Below are positions 30,801 through 45,800 of a stretch of 64,000 nt of DNA, piece after piece. Under the pieces are notes generated by a model that saw only the letters and a program-made list of their open reading frames with translations, was not told where the DNA came from and made no database searches. A program made the translations under genes and the position numbers. The stretch is from contig JAZGTH010000062.1 of the NCBI GenBank assembly GCA_036877525.1, positions 5,289,501-5,353,500 on the forward strand, written 5' to 3'. How positions within the stretch are numbered: the stretch's first letter is position 1; each line of letters begins with the position of its first letter. The DNA is from Chromobotia macracanthus. Lineage: Eukaryota > Chordata > Actinopteri > Cypriniformes > Botiidae.

Positions 30801-33800
30801 CATCAGAAACATATAAATATACAAAAGTTTAAGTAGTATGAGAGAGAAATAATGAAAAATTCAGTATTTTCAATACCTAAATACAAAATAATAAATAAAT
30901 ACAAGCAAAATAAGCTTTTTCTATAGAATTTAAACCTAAATATCCTAACATTATATTTAAACCTAATATCCTAACAAAGGAACTGAGATAAAAGCCTCAA
31001 AACACTTTCTCACACAACAGTTTGGATAAAAAACAGTAGTGGCAAATATTTTTGTAAAATGACCAATAAACTGCATTTTTATTGGTAATTTTAAACAATT
31101 TGATTGTTATCGCTGACAAACAATCCTCTATGCTGCTAGTTTTATGTCTCATGTAGCACTTTGTGGTCTTAATTTCAACTTAATAATTTAAATTGTAAAT
31201 CAAAATTTCATGCTCATTTATTTATTTAGTAAGCAGCAATGTAATAAATAAGATAATGTACAATCAGATAATTATTGCATAGTGACACATTTTAGGATAA
31301 TCCATCAATTCACACAGATCCTGACTGACAATATTTTATTAAAATTGATTATTAAAATGTTAAATAGTAAGTAAGCAAAATAATAAGTGTATAAATAATA
31401 ATAAGATCATACCATATATCACATATACAATATATCTATTGTGTACATACATGTTTATAAATTGTACTTGCATTTAAATATCTGTGTGTAATTACACTCT
31501 TGACTATCACTAAACCCACCATTAACCCTAAACCTACCCAGAACACCACATATGTACACAAGTTCAACATATAAAATGTATTTTTACATGTTGTGTTATT
31601 TTACATAATTACACAGAATTTGGAGATGCCTAATATAAAGAATGACAAAAATTGGAAAAAAAATTATCAATTAATTTTTTTTTTAAGTAGACAAAGCTCA
31701 TAAAGTATAGTCTACAGTGCTTCTGTGGTTGTGTGTTCTACAGATGGTGTGACGTACTTATTAGGGTCAGCTCCTTTGAAGTAGGCACTCACTGTCTCTG
31801 TAAAAGCTGCAGCCACAGGCAGTGTGTCTTGGGCCCCCATGGTGAGGGGACTAGGCCCTCGAGAGCAGCCTGAGAGAACACATAACACGCACACAGCGCA
31901 AGAACAGAGTCAGAACATGTTCACAGACCGAACTATCATTCGCTCAGCCATTGCAAGAAATGAAAGAGGCGATTAATGCGAGAAATGCAAACACCTACAA
32001 CATAGATTGTGAGACACAGAGATGTAAGAGAAGACAATGGCTGACAAAAGTTGATCCCTTTAGTTTGGTTTCCAGTTTGCCTGGACCACACCTCAGAAGC
32101 AGCACAACACCTTCTACAAATGAACTTTTTCTGTTAACGTTTCTTAACCACATTCTTTCTTTTTTTTTTTACAGTATTTTGCATGTCAATTGTATTGCAT
32201 AGGTTGATTAGATTTCAGATTTTGAAACGAGTAACAAACTACTCAAGGGGCATATAGCTCCACTCATGATTGCATTTCAATCAATTTGACACAATTTGAC
32301 CGTTTATCTCTTAAGAGTGATTAACGGTACACTATGGATCTCAAGTCAATACTTTTGAAATTATTGAAATCTTTAGGATTGGCAGTACAGTAAACATTAA
32401 AATTACAAATATCAAAATAAAATATGTATGTAAAATATATTTTTATAGCATATAAAGTTGCTGTCTTTTAGCATAAAACTAAATACTCATTACAGTGATT
32501 TGATCACTTTGCTAGTCTAAATGACCTTTATCTTATAAATTCATTCTTCCTGCTGTGCTGTCACAGGACAGTAAATAGATTCATTAAGAAGCAATTAAAC
32601 AATAAGTTTATTTAGTGGTCTAGTGGTAACATTTTCGTTTAGAGTACAAGAAGTGGGTTTCAATTTGTTTTAATATAACTACACCCATCAGTGGCCGTAT
32701 GTGATGTGTGGACACATTTGTCTGCATTTTGTTTTGTGATTTCATTGAAATGGTTTCTTGACACTGATAACAACCACACAACATTAAAATATAAAAATAC
32801 CACAAACACAGCCACTAATTAGAATAGACGCAAACACAAAACAATGATCCACAACCTGAAACGTACATCCTTCATGTAGGCTGATTTAAAAAGTAGTGGG
32901 GACAAAACCGGCCATGGCAAAAAAGTGTAGGGGTCCATTGCAAATTCTTTTCTCTTGAGTTTCTTTTATGCTTATGCTATACATTTTAATGCAATTCTAT
33001 TAAACCAGAATTAAATGATCAACAAAGGACACATGTAAAATAACTGTTGAAGAGGAAAGAACGAAAGAGTAAAAATTAGGACAGACAACATGCAGCTTCA
33101 AGCTGAAGTACTGTGTTATGATCCACGACCAAAATCAAAATGAAGATTATAGCAGATGAGCCACAACAAGACCAAGACGATGTATTAATAACGCAGGTGA
33201 AAATATGATGACCCTGAAAGAAGCAAAAGCTTCTAATGAAGCAAGATGAACAGTTGCATGGCAGATGAAAAGAGCGAAGCAGATGTCATGAAGAAAAAGC
33301 AAATGATGAAGGCATGAATGCATGAGCAACAGGGGAAGTCAGATGAGACTTGAGTGTGCACGCGCTACGTCCTCAGACATAAACCTCAACTTACCTTCAA
33401 AAGTTAAATAAAACTTGCCTCTGTCAAACCATACGAGGGAGGGCTGGTCTGTCTCTGTGTTGGAGGGAGGGGAGGAGGGGGAGGAGCATAAGGTTGAGGG
33501 CGGGGCAGGAGAAGTTGGAAAGGAGAAGGGGAAGAGAAGGACAGTAGCGTGAGTCACACACAGGTCCATCATATAGCACAGTGAAGGGGGCCGGGGTCAA
33601 AGATGGCCACAAAATACTTCACATGGGCATGACTATGATGTGACAATCATATGTGTTGCACAGCACACGGAACAATCAAACATTAACAAACATATAAAAA
33701 AATATAGTGACAATATATATAGTTGAAAAATATAGTGACAATTTAAGACTTCTTTTAGCTTCAGTTCTTTTTGTTTAGATTTGCATTATTGTTAAACTGA

Positions 33801-36800
33801 TAATAATGTTCAGTTCAGTTATTCAGGTATAGAATAGAGGCTATTATTTCTACATTTAGGCTGGTTTTCTTCAAAAATCAGAACTGCTTTAAAAAAAACA
33901 AAAAGTTTGGTCCAGGAACTGCCTACATAGACAGGAAGAGGCTGCCCACTCGAGCTTAGATCATGCCACAATAATAGATAGGCATGAAAAATGTAATTAC
34001 AATAACGGTGTGAAAGTCTCTTCTGTAAACCATTCAAAAACAAATCTGAAAAATGTGTAGACTTTGATCAGAATTTCTGCCCAGAATAAACAACAAAGTG
34101 GACTATACAGTTCTGTTAACTAGCTACTACTGTAAGTGCTTTCAAACATAATTTTGACAAAAATGCTCATATCAACACTGTTAAATATATCTGGTTACTT
34201 TGGCCGAACAGTAACAATCTGAGCTATAAAATCTCCATCTGCATTGTAAAATGAATACCATATATATTGCTTTATTACGGTATGTACTGATGTGATAGGC
34301 TGAAGTATAGATTATGGCCAACAGAGGGCAGTAATGAGTGAGCCAATAGGAAGAGTAAACAAGTTCTTTAAAAGCCATTTTAAAACTAAGCTGGAAGGGG
34401 GAAACAACATTAAACATAAAACAGGACGAGGATTACGAATGAAGAAAGTGAAAATCACTTAAGCCATCTCAAGCCATCTTAATGTGTTAGCTCGGCTGCT
34501 AAGTTGATGCTCCAGGTGCTATGGATGGTAAGAACAAATATAAAGGAGTGTATTGCACTTGTGAGGACTACAATTACGTGGTGGTAAAATCTGGCTTTTG
34601 CAGCCTGACTAATCTGATGTTAGAACTGCTTTTTTCCAGGTGCAGCGTCTGAGTGCTCTCCATTCAAACTAGTGAGGTGCTCAGCATACTGATCAGTAGA
34701 CTTGGGCCATATTCCAGAGCTCACTTCAAACACTGTCTGTGTTTGTGTCTGTGTGTTTCATGTTTTCAAGTGGGCTGGTGGCACTCGTTCACACAGTCCA
34801 CACGGATGCTTTTCAGGCACTGAAAGACTTTCCTGTTCCTGGTGCAGATGTAACATGATGCCAGTGAGATGTTGTGTCTTTGATACTGGTGGAGCCAGAC
34901 CAGTATCTTTTACAAGCATGACAGGCTTAACAGAAAAATGCCTCTTACAGATGAAAAGAGCAAAGAAAAATTCAACACAAATGCTCTACACGGAGCATTT
35001 GTCATAACCTCGAAAATTCTTTTAATGATGAAAAATCAGCTGCTAACATGACATTTTATTTACTTCTGTCTGGTAAAAAACTCTGGAAAAACAAAGATCG
35101 CCATGAAAGAGCTCTGAAAACGGACAGTATGACTAATGTAACCATTGGTTACATTGTGGAATCAGTGGTCTCCATCCCCTCCATTAATTTATGAAGGGTT
35201 CATAGCGTACCTGCTGGCATGTCTGCCCGTCTCTCAAAGCTGGGAAGTTTGTCTACAAAAGCGTCATCATCTGACATCAGACAATTACGTCAGGCCATAA
35301 AGACAGGACAAGAAGGACGACAAAACACAAACAAAAATAAACATACTTTAAATTAAATGACAAATAATTGTAAAGAAAATTCAAAAGAAGTCACAGTCAT
35401 TAAACTCTGACATCACAACGAATAAACGACACACACTGGATATGCTATAAAGACGAAAAAAAATAAATGTAATGGTAAAAGATTTGATGGAAGCTGATGA
35501 ACAACAAACAAAAGGATAGAACTGAATAGCTTAAGCAACAAATAGACCTACACAAAAAAAGAAAACTCTTAAGATTTACTTAGGACTATGTAACTTGCAG
35601 GAAATACTGCTGCTGAAAATGTAGTACAAATAACAATCCTATAACACCAATGACATCATCTAATGAAAGTACTAATTATGTTACAGTAGTACACTCTATA
35701 CACACTATATTTCAGAGAGTCAGTCAACATTTATCTTACTATTATCTATATTATCACACAACATTTCCAATCAAAAATGCACACTGATGACTAAATCATC
35801 ATCTAAATCATGCATCTAAAAACAGGCCATAATAATCAAATAAGCAACTCTGTGTTTTCTGTATATTTTCATATGCATCAAAGCATATTAATACGTCAAA
35901 TGCTTTTAAACCCTTTTCATTTACATTGGTATAATACATGACTGCAGAGCACAACAGGTCCTTGAGATGAAACAGGGGCTCTCGTTACTCTAAATTCTAG
36001 TTAGAAAGGCAGATCTCAATAACAAACACACAAAGGCAGAACAGAATGACAAAGCAGAGAGAATGATGGGAAATGGAGGCACACCTGACACAGACACGGA
36101 GAGCTCTTTACCGACGGTGGGCGTGGTGGCAGCACTCAGAGAGTTGGTGGAGGAGATCGAAGATGTACTCTCTGCCCGAGCCAGTGGAGCCAAAGGAGGT
36201 GGGCTTGAGGAGTGTACAGGGGGGCTAAATGGCCGGTTCTGACAGGAATTTCAGACAAAGACAGAACAAACAGATGGGAAGTTTATTAAAGAGAGAATGG
36301 GTTAGTCATTTACACTGATTCACATTGTGTTCCTTGTGTTTTGTTTCTCTTTTAATGTATCTAAATGAAGAAACTTCCTTTAAACATGCACTCAGCAATT
36401 TTTTATATTGTGCTGGCCGATATGTCACATGTAGGTAGGCAGATATATAGTTAGATATAGGTAATACATTTGTAGTTTGTAGCCAACTAGCAGTGTCAGT
36501 CACAGTAACATTGTAAGTATGGTAACCACGTACCACATCCCCTACACTTGGTTTCCCAGGAGGCAGTTTGGGTCGTGAGGGTGGTCGTGGTGGGGGAGGG
36601 GGAGGGGGGAGCTGCTGGTAGCCAATGGCGTGGAGGGACGTGCAGGGGAGGAGGAGCCTGTGGAGCAAGAGCACTCCATTAAAGCAAAGCCATTCAAAGA
36701 GTAACATGCATCAAGCACATTCAAGAGTCCATCACTATTCTGATTAAAGGAAAATCAAATATAAAAAGTTATAGTATTTGACCAGAATCACCTCACATAT

Positions 36801-39800
36801 TTAAACAATCATAACATTATAAGTTTTCTGAAGATGTTTGTGGCATTGTTTGTGGTGATCATCCATTTTTAACATAAGAAAATCTCAGTCACTATCCAAT
36901 ACCCTAACTGTAAGCGTCTAAACATGGTAGCTAGTGTTATGATGACTTTTAAAAGTGAAAGTGACATATTTGTAATGTATGGTATATACATTATATGTAT
37001 ACACACCGATACCCGGAGTGTGACCTCTGCATTTAACCCTAAACACTAAACTAATCACTAGTGAGAAGTGAACACACACTGCAAGTCGTGAAACACACTG
37101 CAAGTCGTGAACACAAACACCCAAAGCAGTGGGCTGTCTGGTGGACAAAACAATCTATTTCTATTCTTGATATTCTTGGTACATATATGGAAATATCAAT
37201 GGTCAGTAATTAATCACACCATTTTGATTCACGTACAGAGTACAGCTCAAGGATATTTATACCGTAAGTCAAAGATGTTGACAGAGAAACGATATGACCT
37301 TGCGGAATTCAAATGCCACTCAGCTATTACTCTGTTAGAGAACTACCAATAAACAATGCCCCCCATTCTGTGCAAGATTGGTCAGGCTGCATGTTCTATA
37401 TTTAGAAAATAATGAGGCAAAAGTTTTCACACTTTCTCCCTCTGACTCTACTGTAAAAACCCATTTAATGATGATGACAACAGCAGAATGGCACAAAAAT
37501 CAGACTCAACCAAATTAATTTGTATTTCCAATATGGAGACCCTTTTTCTAGAAGTAACTGCTCATTATCTTGGTGTATATTTAACAAAGCAAAATAGGGT
37601 ACTCTCCATTTGCAATAATCAGTAGGTTTCTATACTGTGCGATGCTTTCATTGTGTGATGTTCTGTGACTTCAAAATGTTTGTGATGACCATGGCTGACT
37701 GGTGGTCAAGATGACAGAATTTTGTAGATCAGACTCACCACTTTCATTTCCAGCTGGAGGGTTGGGTCCTGGAGATGACACTACGGCCCTGTATGTGGGG
37801 GGTGGAGGAGGGGGTGGTGTCGAATGTGGTCCTTGACCAATCTCTTTGGGTGAAGCACTGCTCTCACTCAGGTCCTCAGGTCCTTTTGGGGTATACCCCC
37901 ATGGGGTATTCTCTGGGCTCTTCTTGTCCTCCTGGTTTAGAACCAAGGAGGGAGGGATTGTGCAAGCACTTGTCTCTACAGTAGTTGATGGACTGTTGGT
38001 GGAGTCTAATTGTGTCTCCGTCGGAGGAGCACATGTAAATAAGTCTGTGATGGAGTGGGAAGGATCATCTGGAGTTGGGGGGAAGGGGCCTCTTCAACTG
38101 GAGGAGGCGGGACAGTTGGAGGAGAAGGAGTGGTGTGTTTTGGAACAGGAGGAACTGCTGGGGGTGGTGGAGGGCTGTTTCTTGGTGGCTCACTGAGAGG
38201 AAGAGATGGTGCAGGCTCAGCAGGAGGAGGTGTGGATTTTGGTAAAAGAGGGTTAGACATCTCTGAAGGAGGGGGAGATTTAGGTAATGGGGGTGCTGGT
38301 TCTGCTGGGGGATATGGAGACGAAGGCAGTTGAGATACAATCTCTGCTTCTGAAGGGGGATGTTTTTTAGGTGACTCATCACTGAAGCAGACCCATTTGT
38401 CGCCAGCATCCTGACCAGGATTTGGAGAATCTGCTGGGCCGAATATGTTGTCCAGATCAGCTATTGAAGGCCTCTGTGTAACCAGCCTTGGATGGTCCTC
38501 TTCCTTCTGCAAATCTGCGTCAGGAACCATACAGATACAGAATATAAAATCAGAAAAATGATGAGGCTAGAGGTACAGCACTCGGCACACAGATTCTAAG
38601 CAAGTATCTTCCCAACAAAAGAGATACAAAACAGATTGTCAAAAGACATAACAGGCACAAAACAAACCAGACAAACACTTGCTGTGGTCAGATATTGGAA
38701 CAGACTGTGCACTGGGTGGTGGGAGGGATCTTACCGCAAGGTTCTGTAGCAGGTGATTCACTTGGAGGGGGGGAAGTCGGCACATTCTTAGGCGGAAGCG
38801 GAGGCAGCGCTGAAATGACATTAGTGCGGCTGAAACAAGCTCTTACATACACCCTGCCCCATTGAAGGCCACACCTTCATGCCACGCCTTCATGCCCCAA
38901 AGCACCATGCATAGTCAAGGTCTCATTCAGGCAATCAGGGACAAACAGACAGGGACTGTCATGGCATGGGATGAGTAGATCAGACTGATAACACTTCACT
39001 CTCTGTGACCTACTAATTATATCAATACTCAAGGTTAACATCCTACTGAGTTTGAAATGCAATGTGCACAAGGGTCGTGTTTTTTAGTGTGTATTTACTA
39101 GGGTTTGCACAGATATGTTCATTGCTTCATTTTACTAAAACTCTGCAACTAGTTGATGCTTCAGGCATTTGTTGACTTGCCGTGCACAAATTAATTTGCA
39201 CTTGTTCAGCATAGCATTTTTGAAATTACACAAATGTGAAAATGAAGTCAACCTGAAGCACTTTGCATTCACACTGCAAATTGTAAACAAACTGCACTGC
39301 AATCTCCCAACATGTGCTGAGAAACATCAAACATTTAAAAACATTGTCAGCGTAGCACTAGACTATAAAAATATAAACTATAAATTAGTAGAACATGCTT
39401 GTTTCCTTCATGAAAACCAAAGTGGCATAAATTTATGAATAGTTTTCCCACCCACATGGTTTTAGCTGCATGGAACACACTGTCAAGCTGGCTGTCAGAC
39501 TGCTGATACTGCACAGCATGTGGTGAGTGATTTATATAGGAAAACACTGATCCACTGACTAGTTGACTATGTTTCTGGATGACTAGTAAAAATGAGTAGT
39601 GCTGCAAGGCCTAGTTTATACATGGTTATGAAATGATGCATTCAGAGATTTATTAAAGAGTCAAAGTCTTAAGCTTAGCTCAATGTCATTTCGCATTTTC
39701 GAGGTTTAGACAGACATAAAATAGGCCACACTGAGTAAAATGCCATCTAATAACAGCAGTACAGGATGAGCTGAATGACTCTTGATTGGTTTTCCTGGCT

Positions 39801-42800
39801 AATGACTTGAGAAATTAGTAGATTAATGGAGACTGCCAAAGGGAAAGTTATTAAAACAAAAATCTGGAGGAAAACGATATTTTCATTCAGGCAACCGTTC
39901 ACTGTTATGATACCAGGATGATGGCAATCATGCCACACAAGCAGTGACTTACTTTCTGTGAGAAAAGGTGTTGCCAGAGAGGAGTCTAGGTGTTGCTCAG
40001 GCAGGGGTGCACCCCAAACCTCAGGTTCCTCTATCACCACTAATTTATGGAAGAGGACATGATACACAGTCGATGGAGAGTAGAACTGACAGCTGTGTGA
40101 CTCACACAGAGGAAGGAATCGCCATGCAACACTTATGTCATGACTAGCTGAAACATCTAATTCTATTAACCTTATATGCTGCAAATAAAAATGAGTGTGT
40201 TGTATACAAGACACAACAAAACTGGAAAGCACTGAAGAATGTTCCAATCTAAAGTTCTGTTACATTACATAAACAGGCATTGATTATATAAGCATATGAA
40301 CAGTACTCTTAAGTATGCATAGCTGAAACCTGAGTATGCATACATTTTTTTCACAGTCTAGAGCTGCAAGTGTCATGTTACTTTATAGCATCCATGAGTT
40401 CCCAAAAGACAAATCCATGACAAAGAGAAATTAAATTTTGTTTAAATAAATGAAGTTTTTGAAGATTTTGGCTTTGGTCAGGTTCTGCTGGATTGAAAGC
40501 AACTGTTTAAAATTCAGTGGCCCTGTTAAATCCATCCTACATTATGCAACAGACCAGCATCCATGTGGTGATGTACCTTCACTGGCCTTCTGCTCATCAA
40601 AGGCTGTCTCCAGCGGTGGACCGAATAAGGCTGTTGCATCCTCTGGCACTGGAGACTTCTTATTACTGGAATGGAGGAGAAATAAGGCAGATTGCATGAC
40701 TCATCCAAACAGATGGTGCAGTCAAACCCAGACTGCAACATTCACGTCTTCTGAAATAATCCATTTAGTTTCTTTGAAACATCTACAAATGTTTAAAAAA
40801 GAGCGAAATACAATACTAATGCTTACAGCAGTAACAACAGCATAAATGTCTGCGTATGGATTCATTTATTCATTTAAGTATGGAAGTATGGATACCTGGG
40901 GGGCTCAGAAGCAGGTGCAGGTGTTGGGGAAGGGGCAGGAGCTGGGACAGGTGCTGGAACAGCACGTCGTGGCCGCGCAATTTCTTCACCTGATAAACAC
41001 AGTAAGTTCATGTAATGACAAAAAACACAGCGCATACAGTCATATGCATGAACACATGTACACGTACCATGAAACCTTAGAATTACTGTATTTTACTGCT
41101 TGCATTACTGTATGTGTACTTACCTGGTGTATTTTTTTTTGGCAAGCCCTGAAACAAAACAAAAGGCCAAAATATTCATTAGTTTAAAAGCTCATAACAC
41201 TGTATTGGTCATCAGCTGAGAGTGCATTGTGGGTGATGCATTGTGGATGATTTTAATCAGCAGATTGGTGGCTCAAATTTAAACCGTTCCCTGAAATGGT
41301 CTGTAAATTACTGTTACATAATGCATTCTACAGCTGCCAGAAGAGCTAATTTTTTATAATTCAGGGGATGAACTCTTGTAAATTGATGCATTACTGACAA
41401 ATAATTATATTACGGACACATAAATTGTATTACATCAGGTTCTCACTGGCTGCTGTGAATTATGACACAGCACCGTGTTTCTTGTGCTGTTATATACTGA
41501 TGGTATATACAAAAATTTTATTTGTACTAAAATGTGTGATATCAGAGCATTATTCAGATTGTAATTCAGTAAATGATCTAGTAAATCTAGTATTGTACTA
41601 TTATAATTTAATTGTAGAACTTTCTCAAAAACCTTTGTGTAATGTTTTAAAGCATTCAGCTAATAAAAAGTATTTACTTCAAAAGTTTCCATTGAAAAAC
41701 CTGTTACATAGGCAGAAAACACCAAATGAGCAGAAGAGAGGCAGATGAGACAGAAAGAACAACTGAGGTTTAATAATAAAATAAAAATCAATGAAGCAAG
41801 CTTCTAATAAAACCCCAGCCCATATGAGAACCATTACATATACTTTATGGAAATATCGACAATGAGGAACATTTTAATTGCTCCACCACCATTTTATCAC
41901 AACACCATCTAAGAACACTTCAGTAAGAATTGGGTGAAGAACCAGTGAAATAACTTGTGTGCATTGGTTCAGCAACCAGTTCAATAAAAGAATTATGCAA
42001 ATCAGGTCATTTCTGTTCAGTTTTGTTTACTACCTGATATCAGAGGTTGGTAATAGTGAAATATTAATTGCCAGACAAATGACACAGATTTTTGTGAATA
42101 ATGCACAAAAATCTATAATAACTGGATAGACACTTGTAAAAACAAACATGTAACAGTAAAAAACAAACTGGTAAACAGTACTTACCGGGCTACGTCTCTG
42201 TGACCAGCAAAAAGGAAGAGAGAAGAGACACCTGGTCAGAAAGTGACAAATCAGTAATACAGACTTTGATCAAAAGAAACCTCCGTTCTTAAACTGCACC
42301 ATAACAGTGCATCACATTTCCCTGCACAATGTGCTTTAATGATGATAATAATTCATTCTTAAACTCATTATCTGAGATCCAAAAACAGCAGTTGCAAAGT
42401 TAATAAGTAAATAGGCAAAGAGACAAAGCCAGGAAAACATGAGAACAGCAATAAATTGCTATCTTAACTGTATAGCTTGTGCTTGTCTACACTGAAACCA
42501 CAAAACTTTCATAAATCTTATAACTAAAGAAAGACATTAAGGACAACTTGGGAATACAAATGTGGCTTTAAAAGGCTTTACAGTTCTGTACAGTCCTATA
42601 ACATTATATTTACATTTGTATTGCCAACTTTGCACCTGTGTCATTTTGTAGCAGCGGTAACTGATTTTGATTTTAGTGCAGACAAGATAGACTAGACCTT
42701 AACTAAACTGACACCCAAATGATGTCAGTTAAAGGAAAACCCTGCTTCTTCATAATGATCCAAACCACCGGGTATGAGTATTATAGAATAGTTTTTAGGA

Positions 42801-45800
42801 TTATTTTGTGGCCATAATCCTACTAAAAAGCCTCTTATTTTGTCTCCAAAGATAGTGTTTAGGGGGTATCCCAGACTATTCATCTAACAAGTGCCCAAAA
42901 AGTTAGATAGCAAAGTAAATTTTCTGTTCACCTGCATTCTGCCCACTTCAATTCAACATCACTCTATTATTCAGTATTTCTCCTTCATAGCTGGATTAAA
43001 TCCAGGACTTCAGGATTTAATCCAGGATCACAAGTGTGGCTTGTGAGTTGCAAGTGATTAGGATGATGTATATGTGACAAGGTCTAATTCTATAGGCTGT
43101 TGGCAATAGCCACCAAGTGTCACCAACAATCAGAGCCAAGAACAGATAAGCAGGAAGAACATCAAGTAACCAAATGCTTTAATATAAAAGCTGGGCTTAT
43201 GATTACAGCTTACTGTACACTCATTCTAATAACAAAAATACAACAAAACTTGAAACATGCATAAACTTGATTGTCACTCAATGCATGACATGGAGCACAC
43301 CATACAGTGTCACTATACGAGCGTCCACATTTACACAAATGAATGTTGTGATATTTTGCATGTAGAAGTCCAGTATTTCCCAACCTTTGTGTTCTATGTA
43401 CTCCCACAGCCTCATAAATATGCCCAAACTAAAAAAATTGTGTTAATTTTACACCCAGCACTCACATCATCGTTTTGGATGTTTGGTAAGATCTGTCACA
43501 AAATATATCATGAAAGCTGACCAAACAGGTTGTGACCTTTTTCTTATGTCTTTAGGTTCTGTATCTTTAGGGTCTGTGTAAAATTGCCAGTGTAAAAATT
43601 AAGCAAACCAGATCCAAATGTATCATTCTCTTTTTAAATCTGGACCAAAAGAACCAAGACAACTGAACCATAAATGTGAACACAGACTTACAATTAACAT
43701 ATACTGAGTTATGTGTGTCAAAGCATAAAAAAATTATACAACCTACATACACAACCTAATCACAATTCCTTTTAATGTATATATGCTGTCTAATGTATCA
43801 AATGTATATGTATACATAGGGTTAACAAATCAAACCCACCCCTGTGACCTACTGAATTGTACTCTGTGATATGCATACACCTGGTTGGGGATCACTGTAC
43901 CAGCCTATATCCATAAACAGAACTTAGATCAGTTTATCATTAAACACAATGCATGCTTTCTTTATCAAGCCAAAACAAAAATGTAGGAAGATGGCATTCT
44001 AAATGAACAGGACAAAGTATAAACAGCTTACCGGACTATTCCTCTAAAACAGCCAGCATAAGAGTAAGGATAAGAGACAGGCAGAGGTACAGAGAGAGAG
44101 GGAGCATGATTTACATTAGTACAGGTCTGGTAAGCATGCGCAAACAAAGGAAGACGGTGAATTAGAGTGTGATATGGTGAGGTCTGCTACAAACACACAC
44201 TACAGTATGATGCAACACTGGGCAAATCTGCCTCAGGAATTGCTCTGAGTAGCCCCTCAGACATTACCTCCAGAACATAACACACCTTAGCTAATAAGCA
44301 GGTCAGTGGAATGTGGCAATAGATCAAGGTGCCAGCGGGTGACCTCAATTAATGATTTTCATTATCTTTCAAATACCCCTACCTGTTCATCCTTTACTTA
44401 CCTTCCAGGTTTGGGTGTGCTGGAAGGTAAGTAAAGGATGAGATTGTTTTGGGTGATTTATCTCTTTAAATAATTCCACCTAGTTTGTACAATATAACAA
44501 TACCACAAAACACAGATTTTAGAATTAAGACTACAGAACAGTCAAACAAGGCTTCAACCAAAGAGTGTTTACAATGTGTAGTCGGCTGCTTTATTAACTC
44601 TTGTTAGATGACTGCCTATTGTAAGAGGCTTAATAAAGAAACAAACCTTATTAATAAAACATGTATACCAGCTGGAACCCAGCACCTGGTCGAGAGGTGC
44701 GCTATAATAAGAAACCCTTTGTCTTTGTGTTCAGTTTTCGCTTGACAGTAACTCCACCATTACATTTATCTCTCCCTGCGTTCTGGATGGCTGTATTTAA
44801 TATCTCACCGCTGGATGCATTAGTGAAGTACAGGAGAAAACATATGCTGTACAAATGATTACTCTTATCTGATACAATTAGAGAGAGCAAAATCTCTATT
44901 GTACAGTGTATGTCATTCAACCTTTGCTCCCACTTTTCTTCATGGCTAATCCATCACCATGGTTACACACACGCACAGGTTGCCATGGCACAGGGTGGGC
45001 ATGTGACTGATGTTTAATTCATGAATAAGGAATAAGGAATGCCTGGAGTTCCAGCACACTGGACATAGTGGATTTCATTTACTAAGGTCATAATGAGACT
45101 GTTTAAAGCTGAAGTGTGTCGAACTTAACTTGCAGACGACTATAACTTAGTAATTTGTAGGTGGATATCTCCAAAACGTGTAAGCAATATTGATCTGTTT
45201 GTTTAAGCATCCTAACCAGGCTGCCACAGCAACACCTGCTTAACCAATAAGTTTGAGGCGGGACAACCATTTTTTTGGACCAATGGCAGACAACGGGTGT
45301 GTTCTTGAAACCTGTTTCAAAACCATCATGTTGCATGTATGCAATTTTGTTTGCTGACAACAGCGGCACAATAATCTTTTAATTTACATTTAATATACCT
45401 TGAAAGTGTAATTTGTGGAACATTTATTACATTAGGAAACTGTACGAAATAAACAATCAGTTTATAAAGCTAGCTGTGAATAAATAAAATCTTGTATTCT
45501 CAATTCCTGAATGTAGCTTTAAAATGATTATGAGGCGAGGCGGGAGATCAATTAATTTAATTTAGAAAGGTTTCATCAAACAGATTGAAACCTACAGTAT
45601 CTGCGGGAATACAAGTTAATGAAAACTGGAGAAAAGATCATTTCTTTTGTGTCTTTTGTGATATAGAGTGAATACTGAATCATTTGAAATCTGAATACTC
45701 ATTACGTGGAACAAGCCACTGCACGACAAACCCTGGAAGCTCTAGGTCAGGTCAGATGGTTCCCTGTAAGTTTTTCAAGATTTACTGACAAGACACATTA

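Noticed and set aside
38055..38333. Gly-rich open frame on the plus strand opposite sgip1
   Set aside because: It is the complement of the Pro-rich coding exon, and composition alone keeps it open. No start context or family match.
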